Assembly (NCBI GenBank): GCA_027257055.1
Contig: JAPVLO010000322.1
Location: 186,001-250,000, forward strand
Reading direction: 5' to 3'
DNA length: 64,000 bases
Source of the DNA: Cephalopachus bancanus
Lineage: Eukaryota > Chordata > Mammalia > Primates > Tarsiidae
The position numbers and the translations under genes were made by a program. Shown here in pieces: positions 13,301 to 23,628 of this stretch (positions are counted from its first letter, which is position 1; every line of letters begins with the position of its first letter). Below the pieces are notes generated by a model. That model saw only the letters and a program-made list of their open reading frames with translations. It was not told the DNA's origin and ran no database searches.

Positions 13301-16300
13301 TTCTGTAACAGACTGTTCCTACTGGTCCTTCCCACCACCCTCAAACCAGAACCTCATTAAGGATTTGTCTGAATGAGCTAATTGTCAGTAGGGTCCCAGT
13401 CTGTGACCTGTCTGAATCCAGAGAGGGGACCTGTTATCCTTCCCCACCGGCCTAGCTTTCTGGGCTATTGTGGGGTTCTTGGCAGTGCTGGGGTGAGATG
13501 TCATATTCACAGTGGGTCACAGGATTGTAGTAGAATACAAATGTGACTCATTTTGTCATTTTAAGCTAATCTATTATAAAACAATGAAACTGTAGCTTTA
13601 AAAAGACTTCTAGACAAAAGGAAATTTTGCCTACCCAAAACTTCTCTGTATACTTGGGGATTTCAACACTGAGAAACCTCGAAAGTGCCACAGACCTTGG
13701 ACACAAAGACCTAAGTCCTACATATATAACTTGCTACCCTAGAAGAAGACAATTGCTTTGTAAGTGACCCAGCTCGGGTCTCCTCAAGCCTCAGTGTGCA
13801 GCGGTCTCATCTAGGGGCAGGCAGAGTCGTGAGGCACCCCCCAGAGATTCTGACGCAGTATGTCCAGATTGAAGTTTAGGAGTTTGTCCAATACCCCTGA
13901 TGCAGATGGTCCCCTTGGGAGCTTCTGCAAAGCAATGCATTACTAACTGTGGAGACTTCTGTCTCTAATGAACCAGCAGGGGAGAGCCCAATTATATTTA
14001 TGGTTACCCAGTTAAAAGAAAAGGAGTGAAATGTGTAGACAGCATTTTATGGTTTTCAAAGTGCTTTCACTTATGTTACTTCATCTGATTCTCACAAGAA
14101 CCTGGAAGATGGGGATTGTCGTAATCACTGTTTTCTGGCTAAGAGCTAATGGGAAGATAACTGTGATTTACAGTTCAGGCTTTGGATTTGAATCCTGGCT
14201 CTACTACTTACTAACTTTATGACCTCAGACACATGATTTAACCTCTCTACTCCTCAGTTTCCTCATCTCTAAAATGGGTATAATGGGAGGGTTTTTATGA
14301 TAATTAGATAATTCAATTAAGCACTTAGTAAAAACTCAGTAAATGTTAGCTAGAAAAGAAGAGCAAACACAGAAAGGGGAAATAATTTCCTCAGACTCAC
14401 ACAACTAAGTATATAGTAGAGGCCAGCAGAGCTGAATTCAAATTCCATCTCTGCTACTTACCTATCTGTCTGACTATGGACAAGTTTCTTTTCTCTCTCG
14501 ATGCCTCAGTTTCCTTAGCTGTAAGTTGGCCTGACTCCAAACATAGCCTCCAGCTGAGTTGTCCCTCTGTGGGGGGCCTCTGCCATGAACCAGGGGGCCT
14601 CTGCCATGAACCAAAGACCAGATATTTGCTGCTCTAGTCATGAGGCCAGTGCTGACTGGAGCTGTTCTGTCTTTGCACAGAAAGTAGTTGAGACAGCAAC
14701 AGGTATGGAGAGGCAGTGAGGATGTGAATCTGTGTGGGCAGACTACCTGGTCATTCCTCAAAGAGAGGGTCCAAGGCCTAATGGCAACAACTGAGGACTG
14801 GAATGGAATCTTGCTTTCCAGATTGCTTTTTGAACCAGGGAACAAACTCAGGTGCCAACAGGTGCCAAGCAAGTAACAGAAGAGATAGCTAACTTTTCTT
14901 TTTTTTTTTTTTGAGTTGGAGTCTCACTCTGTCGCCCATACTGGAGTGCAGTGGCCGCTCCTGGCCTCCGCAGCCTCGATCTGCTGGGCTCCGGCGATCC
15001 TTCCTCCTCAGCCTTCCGAGTAGCCGGAATTACAGGCGTGTGCTACACACCTGGCTGATTTTTTGATTTATTGTAGAGATGAGGTCTCGCTGCCCAGGTG
15101 GGTCTTGAACCCACGGGCTCAGGCAATCCACTCACCTCAGCCTCCCAAAGGCGCAGGATTACAGGCTGAGCCACCGAGCCCAACTAGCTAACTTTTCATG
15201 TATTGAGCATTCTCTGTGCACTCTTGTATTTAATTTCACCGTCATAGCTCTATGCAGCAGATACTGTCATATCCCCATTATACAGCTAAGGAAATTGAGG
15301 CAGAGATAAAGAGACTTATCCACAGTCAGGAAGCTAGGTCAGTAGCAGAGCTGGGATTTGAACCCAGCTCTGCTGGCCTCTAAAGACCTCATGCTTCGCT
15401 GGTATGCCATGCTCCTTCTTTCAGGGGCCTCCCAGCTCTGATGGCTGCTGCCACCTCCCCTCACCGAATCAGCAGGCAGGGGTGTTCTATATTTCTCTGT
15501 GCGTAGCCTTTACACACCTGGCAAATGTCTCCCTAAATGTCAGTTACCCTGGCCACAGCGTTTCTTCTTTGCATTCATCATGAATTGTAAAAGCAGTATT
15601 TTACGTTTCATAATGCTTCATAGTTTAGGGAACTCATTTGAATCCTCAGTCCAACACTCTCCATCCCAGGTAGAGATTTGTATAGTGCCTGCTGGCCTCT
15701 GAGAGACCGAGGCTCGGAAAGGAGAGGTGGCATGTCCAGAATCACTCAGGGAGTGAGTGGGAGAGGTGGGTGCAGAACTCAGACAGTCTGACGTCAGGCT
15801 CCCTGCTTCTTCCTGCACCTGGCAAGCCCTCATCGTGCCTCCCTTTGCAGGATTCTTTGATGCACGAGCCCTGGCAGTCGACTTTCGGAGCATTGGTTTT
15901 CGGGAGTGCCTCACCGAGGTCATCAGGTACCTGGGGGTCCTGGAAGGGCCCAGCAGCCGCGCAGACCCTGTCCGGATTCGCCTTCTCTCCCACCTCAACA
16001 GCTACGCAGCTGAGATGGAGCCTTCACCCACACCCACTGGCCCCCTGGCCTTCCCTGCCTGGCCCTGGTCCTTCTTCCATAGCTGTCCCGGGCTGCCAGC
16101 CCTGAGCAACCAGCTCGCCATCCTGGGAAGAGTGCCCGGCCCAGCCCTCCCCAGCGCCTCCTCTCCTGCTTACCCCATCCCAGCCCTCCGTGCAGCTCCC
16201 GTTCGCAGAGCCACTGGCACCATCCTGCCGGCCCGGAAGAATTTGCTACCCAGTAGAGGGGCATCTTCCACCCGGAGGGCCCGTCCCCTGGAGAGGCCAG

Positions 16301-16524
16301 CTGTCCCTGTGCCCGTGGCCCCCAGCAGTAGGGCTGCCAGGAGCAGCCACATCGCACCCCTCCTGCGGTCTTCCTCCCCCACACCCTCTGGGGCTGCAGG
16401 GTCCACTGCTTATGCAGCTCTTTCCATTCCCAGTTCATCCTCCCCAGGGCCAGTTGGGAGGCCGGCAGGAGCTATGCTTTACCACTCCTGGGTCTCTGAA
16501 ATCACTGAGATCGGGGCATTCTGA
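4314..16524 (+). CDS. HEYL: HEYL, Notch-effector bHLH-Orange repressor (whole coding region, 5 exons)
   Basis: Joining 4314-4393, 10316-10382, 11459-11542, 12954-13035 and 15851-16524 gives 987 nt, an open frame of 328 residues plus stop, the length I know for human HEYL. All junctions are GT-AG. HEYL is a nuclear transcriptional repressor induced by Notch that binds E-box-like DNA as homo- or heterodimers (family knowledge). Seen here: a basic region with Gly49 where HES proteins carry proline, helix-loop-helix to about residue 100, an Orange domain around 116-153, a long Pro/Ser/Ala-rich tail, and the C-terminal YHSW (315-318) followed by the terminal TEIGAF. YHSW replaces the YRPW motif of HEY1/HEY2. 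The N terminus (MKPPREPSG) differs from human (MKRPKEPSG as I recall it), so this is an orthologue from another primate. The copy looks intact. Confidence 0.96.
5030..5370 (+). repeat. Two MIR copies, HEYL intron 1
   Basis: TTCTCATCTGTAAAATGGAC near 5070 and CCTCATCAGGAAAATAAAGG near 5335 mark the MIR core of each. Confidence 0.75.
6690..7310 (+). repeat. MIR cluster, HEYL intron 1
   Basis: Three tandemly placed MIRs: 6690-6870 (GACCTGGGTTTGACTTTTAC), 6950-7125 (ATGGTCTAGTGGCAAGACTG) and 7190-7310 (GATCTGGTTCTAGTTCTGGA). Confidence 0.7.
7730..7870 (+). repeat. MIR, HEYL intron 1
   Basis: CATCCTCATCTGTAAAATGG with preceding AGCTGTGTAGGCTGGACAAG. Confidence 0.75.
8580..9080 (-). repeat. Ancient dispersed repeat (L2-type)
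   Basis: GTGACATTTGAATTGAGATC in the middle; the end GCATTTAAACGATCACTCTG is shared with the window-start copy. Confidence 0.45.
9740..10165. promoter_or_regulatory. HEYL: Second CpG-rich block, end of HEYL intron 1
   Basis: A 400-bp stretch rich in CpG and GC boxes ends about 150 bp before exon 2. Nothing in it encodes a recognisable protein, and the open frames across it are composition artefacts. It holds the full CSL consensus CGTGGGAA at 9914-9921 and an opposing TGGGAA core at 9950-9955. It could be an alternative promoter or a Notch-responsive intronic enhancer; this is inference. Confidence 0.6.
9914..9921 (+). promoter_or_regulatory. CSL (RBPJ) consensus site in intron 1
   Basis: Exact CGTGGGAA, the same octamer as in the promoter. 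The opposing core (TTCCCA at 9950-9955) has non-consensus flanks and is 28 bp away, wider than the classic paired-site spacing. Confidence 0.5.
10316..10382 (+). CDS. HEYL: HEYL coding exon 2
   Basis: The acceptor is a pyrimidine tract ending CTGCAG; the donor is GTGAGT at 10383. The exon encodes the segment leading into the basic region (ARKKRRG). The exon length of 67 nt closes the frame with exon 1. Confidence 0.95.
10480..10680 (+). repeat. MIR, HEYL intron 2
   Basis: Well preserved: GGTTCAAGTCCCAGCTCTGC, TTTGGGCAAGCCACTTAACA, GATTAAGTGAATTAACATAA. Confidence 0.85.
10890..11395 (+). repeat. Two MIR copies, HEYL intron 2
   Basis: TTTATCTGTAAAATGGGGTC at 10955 and GATCTTAAGCAAATCACTGT at 11288. 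Confidence 0.65.
11459..11542 (+). CDS. HEYL: HEYL coding exon 3 (basic region, helix 1)
   Basis: The acceptor is TTTTAG and the donor GTATGT at 11543. It encodes [17 protein letters not shown] and the start of the loop, the DNA-contacting core of the bHLH. Its 84 nt are in phase 0 at both ends. Confidence 0.96.
11725..11890 (-). repeat. MIR, HEYL intron 3
   Basis: AGTAAGGAAACTAAAGCACA and AACTAGTAAATAGCAGAGCA; directly abuts the 105-bp direct repeat. Confidence 0.75.
11891..11995 (+). repeat. 105-bp direct repeat, copy 1 (HEYL intron 3)
   Basis: Aligns without gaps to 13574-13678 with about 11 differences (near 90% identity). It directly follows a MIR and is cut at its 3' end by an Alu fragment starting at 11996. 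Confidence 0.9.
11996..12098 (+). mobile_element. Alu left-monomer fragment
   Basis: Sense fragment AGCCGGGCACAGTGGCTCAA to GAGACCAACTTGGACAATGT, abutting the 105-bp repeat. No A-tail seen. Confidence 0.75.
12954..13035 (+). CDS. HEYL: HEYL coding exon 4 (loop, helix 2)
   Basis: The acceptor is ACTTGCAG and the donor GTACCA at 13036. It encodes the loop lysine segment ([11 protein letters not shown]) and helix 2. At 82 nt it is not a multiple of three, so skipping or deletion would shift the frame. The exon lies between two copies of a 105-bp direct repeat (see 11891 and 13574). Confidence 0.95.
13574..13678 (+). repeat. 105-bp direct repeat, copy 2 (HEYL intron 4)
   Basis: Partner of 11891-11995. 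Both share the core GCTTTAAAAAGACTTCTAGA. Exon 4 lies between them. Confidence 0.9.
13795..13950 (+). mobile_element. hAT-Charlie relic (MER5A-like)
   Basis: Degenerate match: a GGTCTCA start, CAGAGATTCTGACGCAGTA in the middle and CCTGATGCAGATGGTCCCC at the end. Confidence 0.5.
14165..14530 (+). repeat. Two MIR copies, HEYL intron 4
   Basis: GAATCCTGGCTCTACTACTT then CTCATCTCTAAAATGGGTAT; second copy from about 14400. Confidence 0.8.
14572..14613 (+). repeat. 21-bp tandem duplication, HEYL intron 4
   Basis: GGGGGCCTCTGCCATGAACCA occurs as two perfect adjacent copies at 14572-14592 and 14593-14613 (unit given here in shortened sense: GGGGGCCTC to TGAACCA). Confidence 0.95.
14897..15187 (-). 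mobile_element. Alu
   Basis: Antisense, T-run then GAGTTGGAGTCTCACTCTGT; lies in HEYL intron 4. Flanks share the short TAGCTAACTTTTC, a target duplication (14884-14896 and 15184-15197 region). Confidence 0.9.
15205..15385 (-). repeat. MIR, HEYL intron 4
   Basis: CCCCATTATACAGCTAAGGA and GAGCTGGGATTTGAACCCAG. Confidence 0.8.
15851..16524 (+). CDS. HEYL: HEYL coding exon 5 (Orange domain and C-terminal tail)
   Basis: The acceptor is CCCTTTGCAG. The exon encodes the Orange domain ([16 protein letters not shown] and on), a Pro/Ser/Ala-rich tail, then YHSW and TEIGAF, with TGA at 16522-16524. Compared with the human protein I remember, the tail carries many substitutions while the Orange domain is nearly unchanged, as expected for a fast-evolving linker. 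Confidence 0.96.
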
Positions 16525-16647
16525 GCTGACTCCCCTGCTCCACCCCAGGAGTGAGGAAGGTTCTCTTTCTAGAAACTCTAAAAATGTCACTGGCTTTTCT
16601 GCTTTGTTTCCTGAACTGGTTCACATGTGAAGGTACCTTCTCCAGCC

Positions 16648-16653
16648 ATTAAA
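16648..16653 (+). terminator. HEYL: HEYL possible proximal poly(A) signal ATTAAA
   Basis: Variant hexamer about 125 nt after the stop codon. Use would remove nearly all of the 3' UTR, including the pyrimidine tract at 18500. No evidence beyond the hexamer. Confidence 0.25.
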
Positions 16654-16859
16654 GCCCTCCCTTCTTTGGCCTCTCTCTCCTCCTCAATGCTCTACCCAGC
16701 TTATCCACCCAGCTGTCCTGGGCTGTTCTGATCACAGACACTTGGTCCCATTTCTCACCTGTACAGATGAATCCTGGGAGAGCCCCTCAGAGCTGTGCCC
16801 TGATGCTCTCCTGCCCAGCACACATGAGGCAAAGGCAAGAATTTTGGGGATCTGGGAAC

Positions 16860-18480
16860 ACAGTTTTAGCCTAAAGGGTTCCACGGCCTGAGGCAGGCTG
16901 CTTCCCTGGAGGGATCAGACCCCAGTCAGGAGAAATGACTGGCTGGCTGCAGCCTTCCCAGGTCAAGGAACTGGAACATGGTGTCTGCCTCACTTCCTGG
17001 AGATGGTCACTGAGCAGGGGCCACAAAGAGGTCTCCTGGGAGCCCTGTCACTCCTGCCCACCTGTCTTTGGCCCATCCCATCGTATTGAGCCACAGACTT
17101 ATTGTCTACTACAGCTAAGGCCTGGAGATTGGGGGCCCAGCAGGACCTGCTCCCACCCTCCCTCAGCTGCAGACCCCCACCCTCCAGCTGACTAACCAGC
17201 TCCTGCACACAGCTGGCTTGACAAGCCCAGCTGGAAGGTTTCTAGGCAGCAGCAAAACTCTGTGGCACAGGGTGTCCTCACACCAGGCCTCGGACAGTTG
17301 TCCCAGACAAGAGCCAGAGTTGAACGTGGAAAACCCAGCTCCTGCCTCTCACAGTAACCATCCTCCAAGTGTGCAGTCCCTCCCCATTGGGAGCACAGTG
17401 CAAAGGGGCCATGGCCCCACGTGGTGGCGCCCAGGGAGGAATTCTCTTGGGATTCCGCCCCAGACGTCTGTGCTGCCTGGTTTGCATCCGGCTCCCAGAG
17501 CCCAGACTGCTGGAACAGCCAAGGGCTGTCAGGCTGGACAAAAATAACTGCGAGGAGGGGCAAGAGGAAGGACAATTCAAGGCAGCTTGGCCCTTCAAGG
17601 TCACGCGGTGGGTCGAGGGCCTGAGATCCTGTTCACCAGGACTCCACAAGACTGGCTCTGCTCAGAGGCCATGTGGTTACCCAGCTCCACCCCAGGCAGC
17701 GTTCCTCTAACAGAGGGAACAAATGATCCTGTGACCCCTCCCAGCAGAACAGCAGAGACTGGACTGACATTTGGTGGGACCAGTGTTGCCATGTCAGTTG
17801 ACAAAGTAAAGAAACTCTTCTGTCCTCGTTGGTAAATATCTGCTCCTCCTGAGTGACTCTGAGTGCCCCACCACCACCTCCCAGCACTTCTAGAACCCCT
17901 GGGGTCTATTGAATGCTTGGTAGATCCAAGGCTGTTGGGTCCTCGAGCTGGCAATGTATTGGTGCTCTTTCCACACTAGTTATTAAATACTTCAGATGCC
18001 ACCGTGGGAAGATTCTCCCACCTTCTTCCTTTGATGGAATCAACTGCCCAGAGGCTGCATTGAGGAGACTCCATGGGCTCAAAAGTAGAGTTTGCAGAAA
18101 CCCTAGAGAAAAGGGCCCTTTCAGAGAAGTGGGTGAGAGGACAGAGATCATTTGAATGACCCAGAAACTCTTTTGAAAAGGCCAACTCCTCAAGGAGGAA
18201 TAAAGAGGAGAGTACTAATTTCATGTTTAGTGTGAACTAGTTGGATCAGATTGCTGTCCTCCTGGCATATCTGAGATGTGGGGACAGCAAGAGAGAGGGT
18301 GTCATTTCAGAGAATGGGTCACTGGTGGGGTGTGTTCCCGAGGGGGAGAGAGGGGAGATTGAAGTGAAAGGAGGGCAGGGCAGTCACACTTGTTCCCAGA
18401 AGTGGGGATGGGGGACAGGAGGTCACAGAAGGCAAAGACTGGCCTCACCTTCCTCATGAAGGAGCCCACTCAGGACAGGA
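16860..18480. other. HEYL 3' UTR body, overlapping chance frames
   Basis: Unique sequence with several 60-127-codon frames on both strands, none recognisable. Confidence 0.6.
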
Positions 18481-18499
18481 AGAAGAATTGCTCCTATTC

Positions 18500-18645
18500 C
18501 TTCTCCACCTCTGCCTCCTCATCTTCCTCCTCTGCCTCCTCTTCCTCCTCCTCCTCCGCCTCCTCTTCCTTCCCCACCTCCTCCCCATCATCATCTTCCT
18601 CTTTCACTTCCTCCTCTTTCTCCTCCTCTCTCCTCTCCCACTGTT
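18500..18645 (+). repeat. TCC-rich polypyrimidine tract in HEYL 3' UTR
   Basis: About 145 nt almost without purines, built on CCTCCT and TTCCTC units with few interruptions. Confidence 0.9.
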
Positions 18646-18968
18646 CCCAGGATGTCAGATCATTGCTACAATCCTGCAATTTGACTTTTTCCCAGCCTGA
18701 GAATCTAATGTTCACTCATAGCGGGACTGTGAGTAGCACATTTTCATGTTGCAGGTACGCAACTCCAAAAGAATCTGTTGACTCCATTGAAATGAGCTCC
18801 TTCAGCTTCTCCGTTGGTCTTGGGTTCATTTACCCTGAGAAACTAGGGGGGGAAATGTGGCTGTGTGAATTTGTGTCCGTGGCCAAGGACTTGCATCTTC
18901 TGTTTCTGTCCCCAAGCCTTCCTGGTTTCTCCGACTCTTGCGCCCTTGTGGGGGTTTTGCAGATACCC

Positions 18969-18974
18969 AATAAA
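18969..18974 (+). terminator. HEYL: HEYL distal poly(A) signal AATAAA
   Basis: Canonical hexamer at the boundary between unique sequence and an L2 repeat that begins near 19130. Cleavage would fall about 15-25 nt downstream. Confidence 0.65.
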
Positions 18975-19129
18975 GACTTTTTAATTCTGGAAACCTCCAA
19001 TAGATTCTACTTCTTAAATATCTCTGGAGTCCATCCACTTCTGTCTGACCTGCAGCCTGTCTGGCCACGTTGCTTCCCCGGATTCTGGCCCTGGCCTCCA
19101 GAAGGTCTTCCCTCTTGCTTTCTCAGCCT

Positions 19130-19690
19130 GTTCTAAGCAGCACCAGAGTGAACTTGAAACCTATAGATCCTATTGTGTCAACTCTGGTTCGAAACCCTTA
19201 TTCTATTACCCTATTATGCTAAAGTAAAATCCAGGCTCTTCCTTTTTTGGCCCCAATCTCACTTCCAGCCTCATTTCTTACCATTTCAAACTTGCTCCCT
19301 GAGCTTCTCCCACCTGGCCTTCCTTGGGTCCTCAACATTCCAGTGTCATTCCCATCTCCGGGACTTTGCATATGCTGTTCCCTTTGCCCAAAATGCTCTT
19401 CCCCTATCCTTTGTGGGGCTGAGTTCTTGGCTTAAGTGTTGCCTCCTCAGAGAGAGTCCTTCGCTGACTAATGTACTTGAATAGTTCATCTATCTCATGG
19501 CCCCTATTCTTTCCCTTCATGGGGGATTTGTTGCTGCATATCCATTTGAATATTTACTTGTTGGTTGACTGTCTCTCCTCCTAGCATAAGCTCGTGAGGC
19601 CAGGGACCATGTCTGCTTTGCTCTCCACTCTGTGCCCGGCACGAAACACGGATCCTGGTCATAGTTGGTGTTCAATAAATACTTGTTGAA
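19130..19690 (+). repeat. L2 3' end
   Basis: Long L2 match: GGGACTTTGCATATGCTGTT, ATGCTCTTCCCCTATCC, CCTCCTCAGAGAGAGTCCTT, ending in GTTCAATAAATACTTGTTGA. Starts just past the HEYL poly(A) signal. Confidence 0.8.
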
Positions 19691-20299
19691 TCAATGAAGT
19701 GAGGAGGTGAGAGAGCTTCTGGACTCGTGCTGTGGATGGTACAGGCCCCTCTAGGGGCGAACTGCTGCTGGTCGACTCTGCGGGAGGTTGCAGAGCAGAA
19801 TGAGAGCCAGGACCAAGGGACTGGAAGTTCTGGCAAGTGGCAAGGAGGCTCTGGCCAAAGGCAAGTGCCAGTGTGTTCGCTCTGGGGTGCATGCTGACTA
19901 CTGAGAGCAGGCAGACTGCCCTGCCAGAAAGTATTGTTCTCTGCCCTTGGTTTGACTCTCTGATGGATTCGGCTCCCAAACAAATCCAGCACTCAGGGAC
20001 GTCTGCTCCATGCCAGCCAGGTGTGGTGAAGCCAGAGGTGATTAGGACACTGTTGCTCTGAGCAGGGATGTTCTCTCTGTAGAAGTGATAGCTTGGTGAG
20101 ATGAGAGTGGAGAGGTCTTTTGAGAAGGCAGAGGGGCATAGAGTGGGCCCTGCCTAGAGTGGTCATGGGGGAGGGGAGGGTTCCAGGAGGAGAATGAAGG
20201 AAGAGGACCCCTAAGTGCAAAGGCCTCGTCAAGGAGAGCTGTAGGAGTTGGCTCTGAGTTGACCCAGGCCTTCAGCGACAGGGTGAAACACGGGCCAAC

Positions 20300-20610
20300 C
20301 TGGACACTAAAGCCAGACTTCCTTATTGACTCTTATGAATGAGCTGTGGCCTTGGGCAAATTACTTAACCTCCCTTAACCTCAACTTTCTCATCTATAAA
20401 GTAGGGATGATGCAGTAATGGCTACTGTTAATTGAGCAGTAACTGCTTAACAGACACTGTACCCAATGGTGTTCTTGGAATGTTCTCATTTTACAGATGA
20501 GGAAACTGAGCCCAGACATCATCTCCTAAATTTAGGTCAGAATTGAATAAGATAACACATGTAAAGCCCTCAATCTAGTGCCTAGGTCATATGAAACACT
20601 CCGTCAATCT
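20300..20610. repeat. MIR copies of both orientations
   Basis: Sense core CTTGGGCAAATTACTTAACC at 20352, antisense core TTTACAGATGAGGAAACTGA at 20488. Confidence 0.7.
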
Positions 20611-20765
20611 TAGCCATTAGCGTCATTAATGAAAGGAGGCTGGACCCAAATTGTGAAAGGCTTGAGCATCATACAGAATCTGAACTTCAGCTTGTAGGCA
20701 ACAAGAGCCTCAGAAGGTTTTGGCAGGTAAACACCAAGGTTGGACCTTGTTTAAGAAACTTGTAG

Positions 20766-21060
20766 GCTGGGCGGAGTGGCTCACGCCTATAATCCCAGCA
20801 CTTTGGGAGGCCAAGGTAAAAAGATTGCCTGAACCCATAGGTTCAAGACCAGTCTGGACAACTTAGCGAGACCTCATGTCTATGGTAAATCAAAAAGTTA
20901 GCTGGGTGTGGTGGCGCATGCCTGTAGTTCCAGCTACTTGGAAGGCTGAGGCGGAAAAATCACCTGAGCCCAGCAAGTTGAGGCTGCGGTGGCCCTGAGC
21001 GTGCCACTGCACTCCAGCCTGGGTGACAGAGTGAGATTCCAACTCAGAAAGAGAGAGAGA
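20766..21060 (+). mobile_element. Alu with GA-rich tail
   Basis: Sense, starting GGCTGGGCGGAGTGGCTCAC. The tail has decayed into GAGAGAGAAAGAAAAG, leading toward the TG repeat at 21115. Confidence 0.9.
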
Positions 21061-21114
21061 GAAAGAAAAGAGAAAGAAAAAGAAGCTTGGGGAGTGGGGT
21101 GACTGGGAAGAGCA

Positions 21115-21130
21115 GTGTGTGTGTGTGTGT

Positions 21131-21181
<51 letters not shown>
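21115..21181 (+). repeat. (TG)n microsatellite
   Basis: About 67 bp of TG with a single GG interruption at 21130; lies just beyond the GA-rich Alu tail. Confidence 0.97.
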
Positions 21182-21184
<3 letters not shown>

Positions 21185-21199
21185 CACACCTGTGTGTAA

Positions 21200-22020
21200 T
21201 CTGGAGGTCAATTTACTTTGAGTTTGAAAATCCTGGTATAGGGGTACCACCTACCACTCTGTATCCCCCAGGGGCACCAGGGGCAGCTTCCCAGTGGAGC
21301 AGTGTCTGCACTGAGCCCACATCCCCAGAGAACTCCCCAGAAAACACAGTGTAAGATAAGGAGGGTTTGTTGCTCTGGGAGGGCCAATGGGCCCCAAGCT
21401 GCCTGATGACCAGCATCACCTGGAGGGACTGTGTGCCATGTGGCATCTGGAACAGTTCCTTCCACCATTCTGGCTTCTGCTGGAGAGAAGGTACTGGCGA
21501 TGCACACACCTTCCCTGGTCCAGGTGATAGCCACTGGTTCTTCTCTCCCCTGCTGCCCAAGACACAACCAGCCCTGGAGCTCTGGTGCAGGGCCGTGGCC
21601 TCACAGGGCTGTGAGTTTTGTTTGTGAAAGTTGAGTCTCCCATGGACAGGGCTGCTGAGACTCCCTCATTAATTACTTGATAGTGGCAGGTGAAAATGGG
21701 GCAGGTATTGGATCTCCAAAGATAGACGCTAGGATTTTTGGACTCTTTCTTTTTGCTTCATGTGGAAGTGAAAAGAGGCAAGAATATTGTTCAGCCCATG
21801 AATCTCAGAACGCTGACTGGCTGGCCTATTCTGCCCTGAGCTCAGGGACCATTTCAAGCCCAGGCTTGACCCAGGCTTTTGAGCAAGTTCTGGATTCCAT
21901 TGCTCTTCTCTAGGAAGTCCAGTATGAGGGCAACACCCCATCCCAGCACCCCCAGATATTCTACTGGAGCCTCTGGAAACTAATAAACCACCACGACCCA
22001 CACCTCCAGCAACCCTAAAA
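21200..22020. other. Intergenic unique DNA, no gene seen
   Basis: Overlapping frames of 60-120 codons on both strands without any family signature. Confidence 0.55.
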
Positions 22021-22049
22021 GGAAACAGTCAACAAGAACAAAAATTACT

Positions 22050-22500
22050 AAAGCCTTACGTATATAGCAACATCACTTTTCAAAGCGCTTTCACGTATTA
22101 TCTTGCTTATACCTTTCAACAATTCGGTTAAGGGAGCTGGGACAGGAATTATTATCTCCCATGAGCAGATGAGGAAATGGAATCTCATCTCAAAATTATC
22201 TTCCCTAGATCAGAAAAATAGTAAATGGCAAAGCCTGTTTAAACCATAGTGGGTAGTCAATCATAAACAATCACAGAGAAATACTGTAGCATGACCCAAT
22301 TACTAACTGTAGGCAAGCACTATATAAAGTGTTTTGCATGCAGAGTCTGAGCTTATCTGCACAACTCCATGGTTTAGTTTTCAGTTATATTATTATCTCC
22401 ATTTTATAGATGAGGAAACAGAGGCTCAGAGAGATTAAGTAACTTGTCCAACACAACACAGCTGTTAAGTGGCAGAGCTCTTAAATGCCAGGTTCTGCAG
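22050..22500 (-). repeat. Two MIR copies
   Basis: CATGAGCAGATGAGGAAATG and TTATAGATGAGGAAACAGAG mark the antisense cores. Confidence 0.75.
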
Positions 22501-22769
22501 TCTACTGTATGCTATATCTTCGGTGTCCACCTCTTCCAGGCAATACAAGAAGAGTACCCAGGCCTCCACAACAGGTCTTGGAGTATATTGCAAGGTTTTG
22601 GCCTCTGACCCATTGCCATCAAGTCATCAACCCTTCAGGACACAGAGACCAGCTCTGTCTGCCTTCATTCAACAAAATTCACGGAGCACTAACTCTATCT
22701 ATGCCAGGCTCTCTTCTAGGTGCTGGATATAGCAGTGAATAAAACAGAATCCCAGGTTTATGAAGCTAA

Positions 22770-22980
<211 letters not shown>

Positions 22981-23341
22981 AAAGCTGACATTCTTGTTGA
23001 GGAAGACAGATGATAAATTCCTAGACGATTACATAGGTGCAGTGTTTGATGGCAAAGGTAGATAAAGGGACAGAGAGAGAGGGAGAGAGGTAACATTTTA
23101 TATAAGACAGAGAGGTCAAAGGCAGCAGCATGGATAGAAGCTGCAGGGAGAGAGAAAGTCCAGGCAGGGAGCAATAAGGGCTAACCCCAAAGGCAGTGTG
23201 TAGACAGCAGCAGAGAGAAACAGGAGATAAAGTCTGAGAGGGAACAAGGGACAAGACTGTGGGAGGATGTTTAGATTTTCTCTGAGTGAGACAGGACGGT
23301 GTTGGAGGGGCCACAGCAGAGGAGATTCACGTTCTGCCTTT

Positions 23342-23628
23342 CTTTTTTTTTTGAGTTGGAGTCTCACTCTGTCGCCCAGACTGGAGTGCAGTGGCTGCTC
23401 CCGGCCACCGCAGCCTCGACCTGCTGGGCTCCGGCGATCCTTCCGCCTCAGCCTTCCGAGTAGCTGGAATTACAGGCGCGCGCTACCACGCCCTGCTGAC
23501 TTTTTGATTTATTGTAGAGATGAGGTCTCGCTGCCCAGGCAGGTCTCAAACCCGTGGGCTCAGGCAATCCACTCACCTCAGCCTCCCAAAGACGCGGGAT
23601 TACAGGCTGAGCCACCGAGCCCGGCTAA
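23342..23628 (-). mobile_element. Alu
   Basis: Antisense, little diverged from the window's common type; ends GAGCCACCGAGCCCGGCT. Confidence 0.92.

Larger units (their letters stand above)
16525..18990 (+). other. HEYL: HEYL 3' UTR
   Basis: Non-coding, largely free of primate SINEs, and followed by an AATAAA at 18969-18974 in a TTTT/AATT-rich context. The implied length (about 2.5 kb) fits the long 3' UTR known for this gene. An earlier ATTAAA at 16648 could serve as a weak proximal signal. Long open frames here, including a 248-codon one at 18390-19136, are low-complexity or chance. The 3' end is inferred, not observed. Confidence 0.75.

Noticed and set aside
15618..15998. Minus-strand frames opposite HEYL exon 5
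   Set aside because: Mirror frames of a real coding exon.
18390..19136. 248-codon frame in HEYL 3' UTR
   Set aside because: Its core is a serine run from the TCC tract and it crosses the poly(A) signal.
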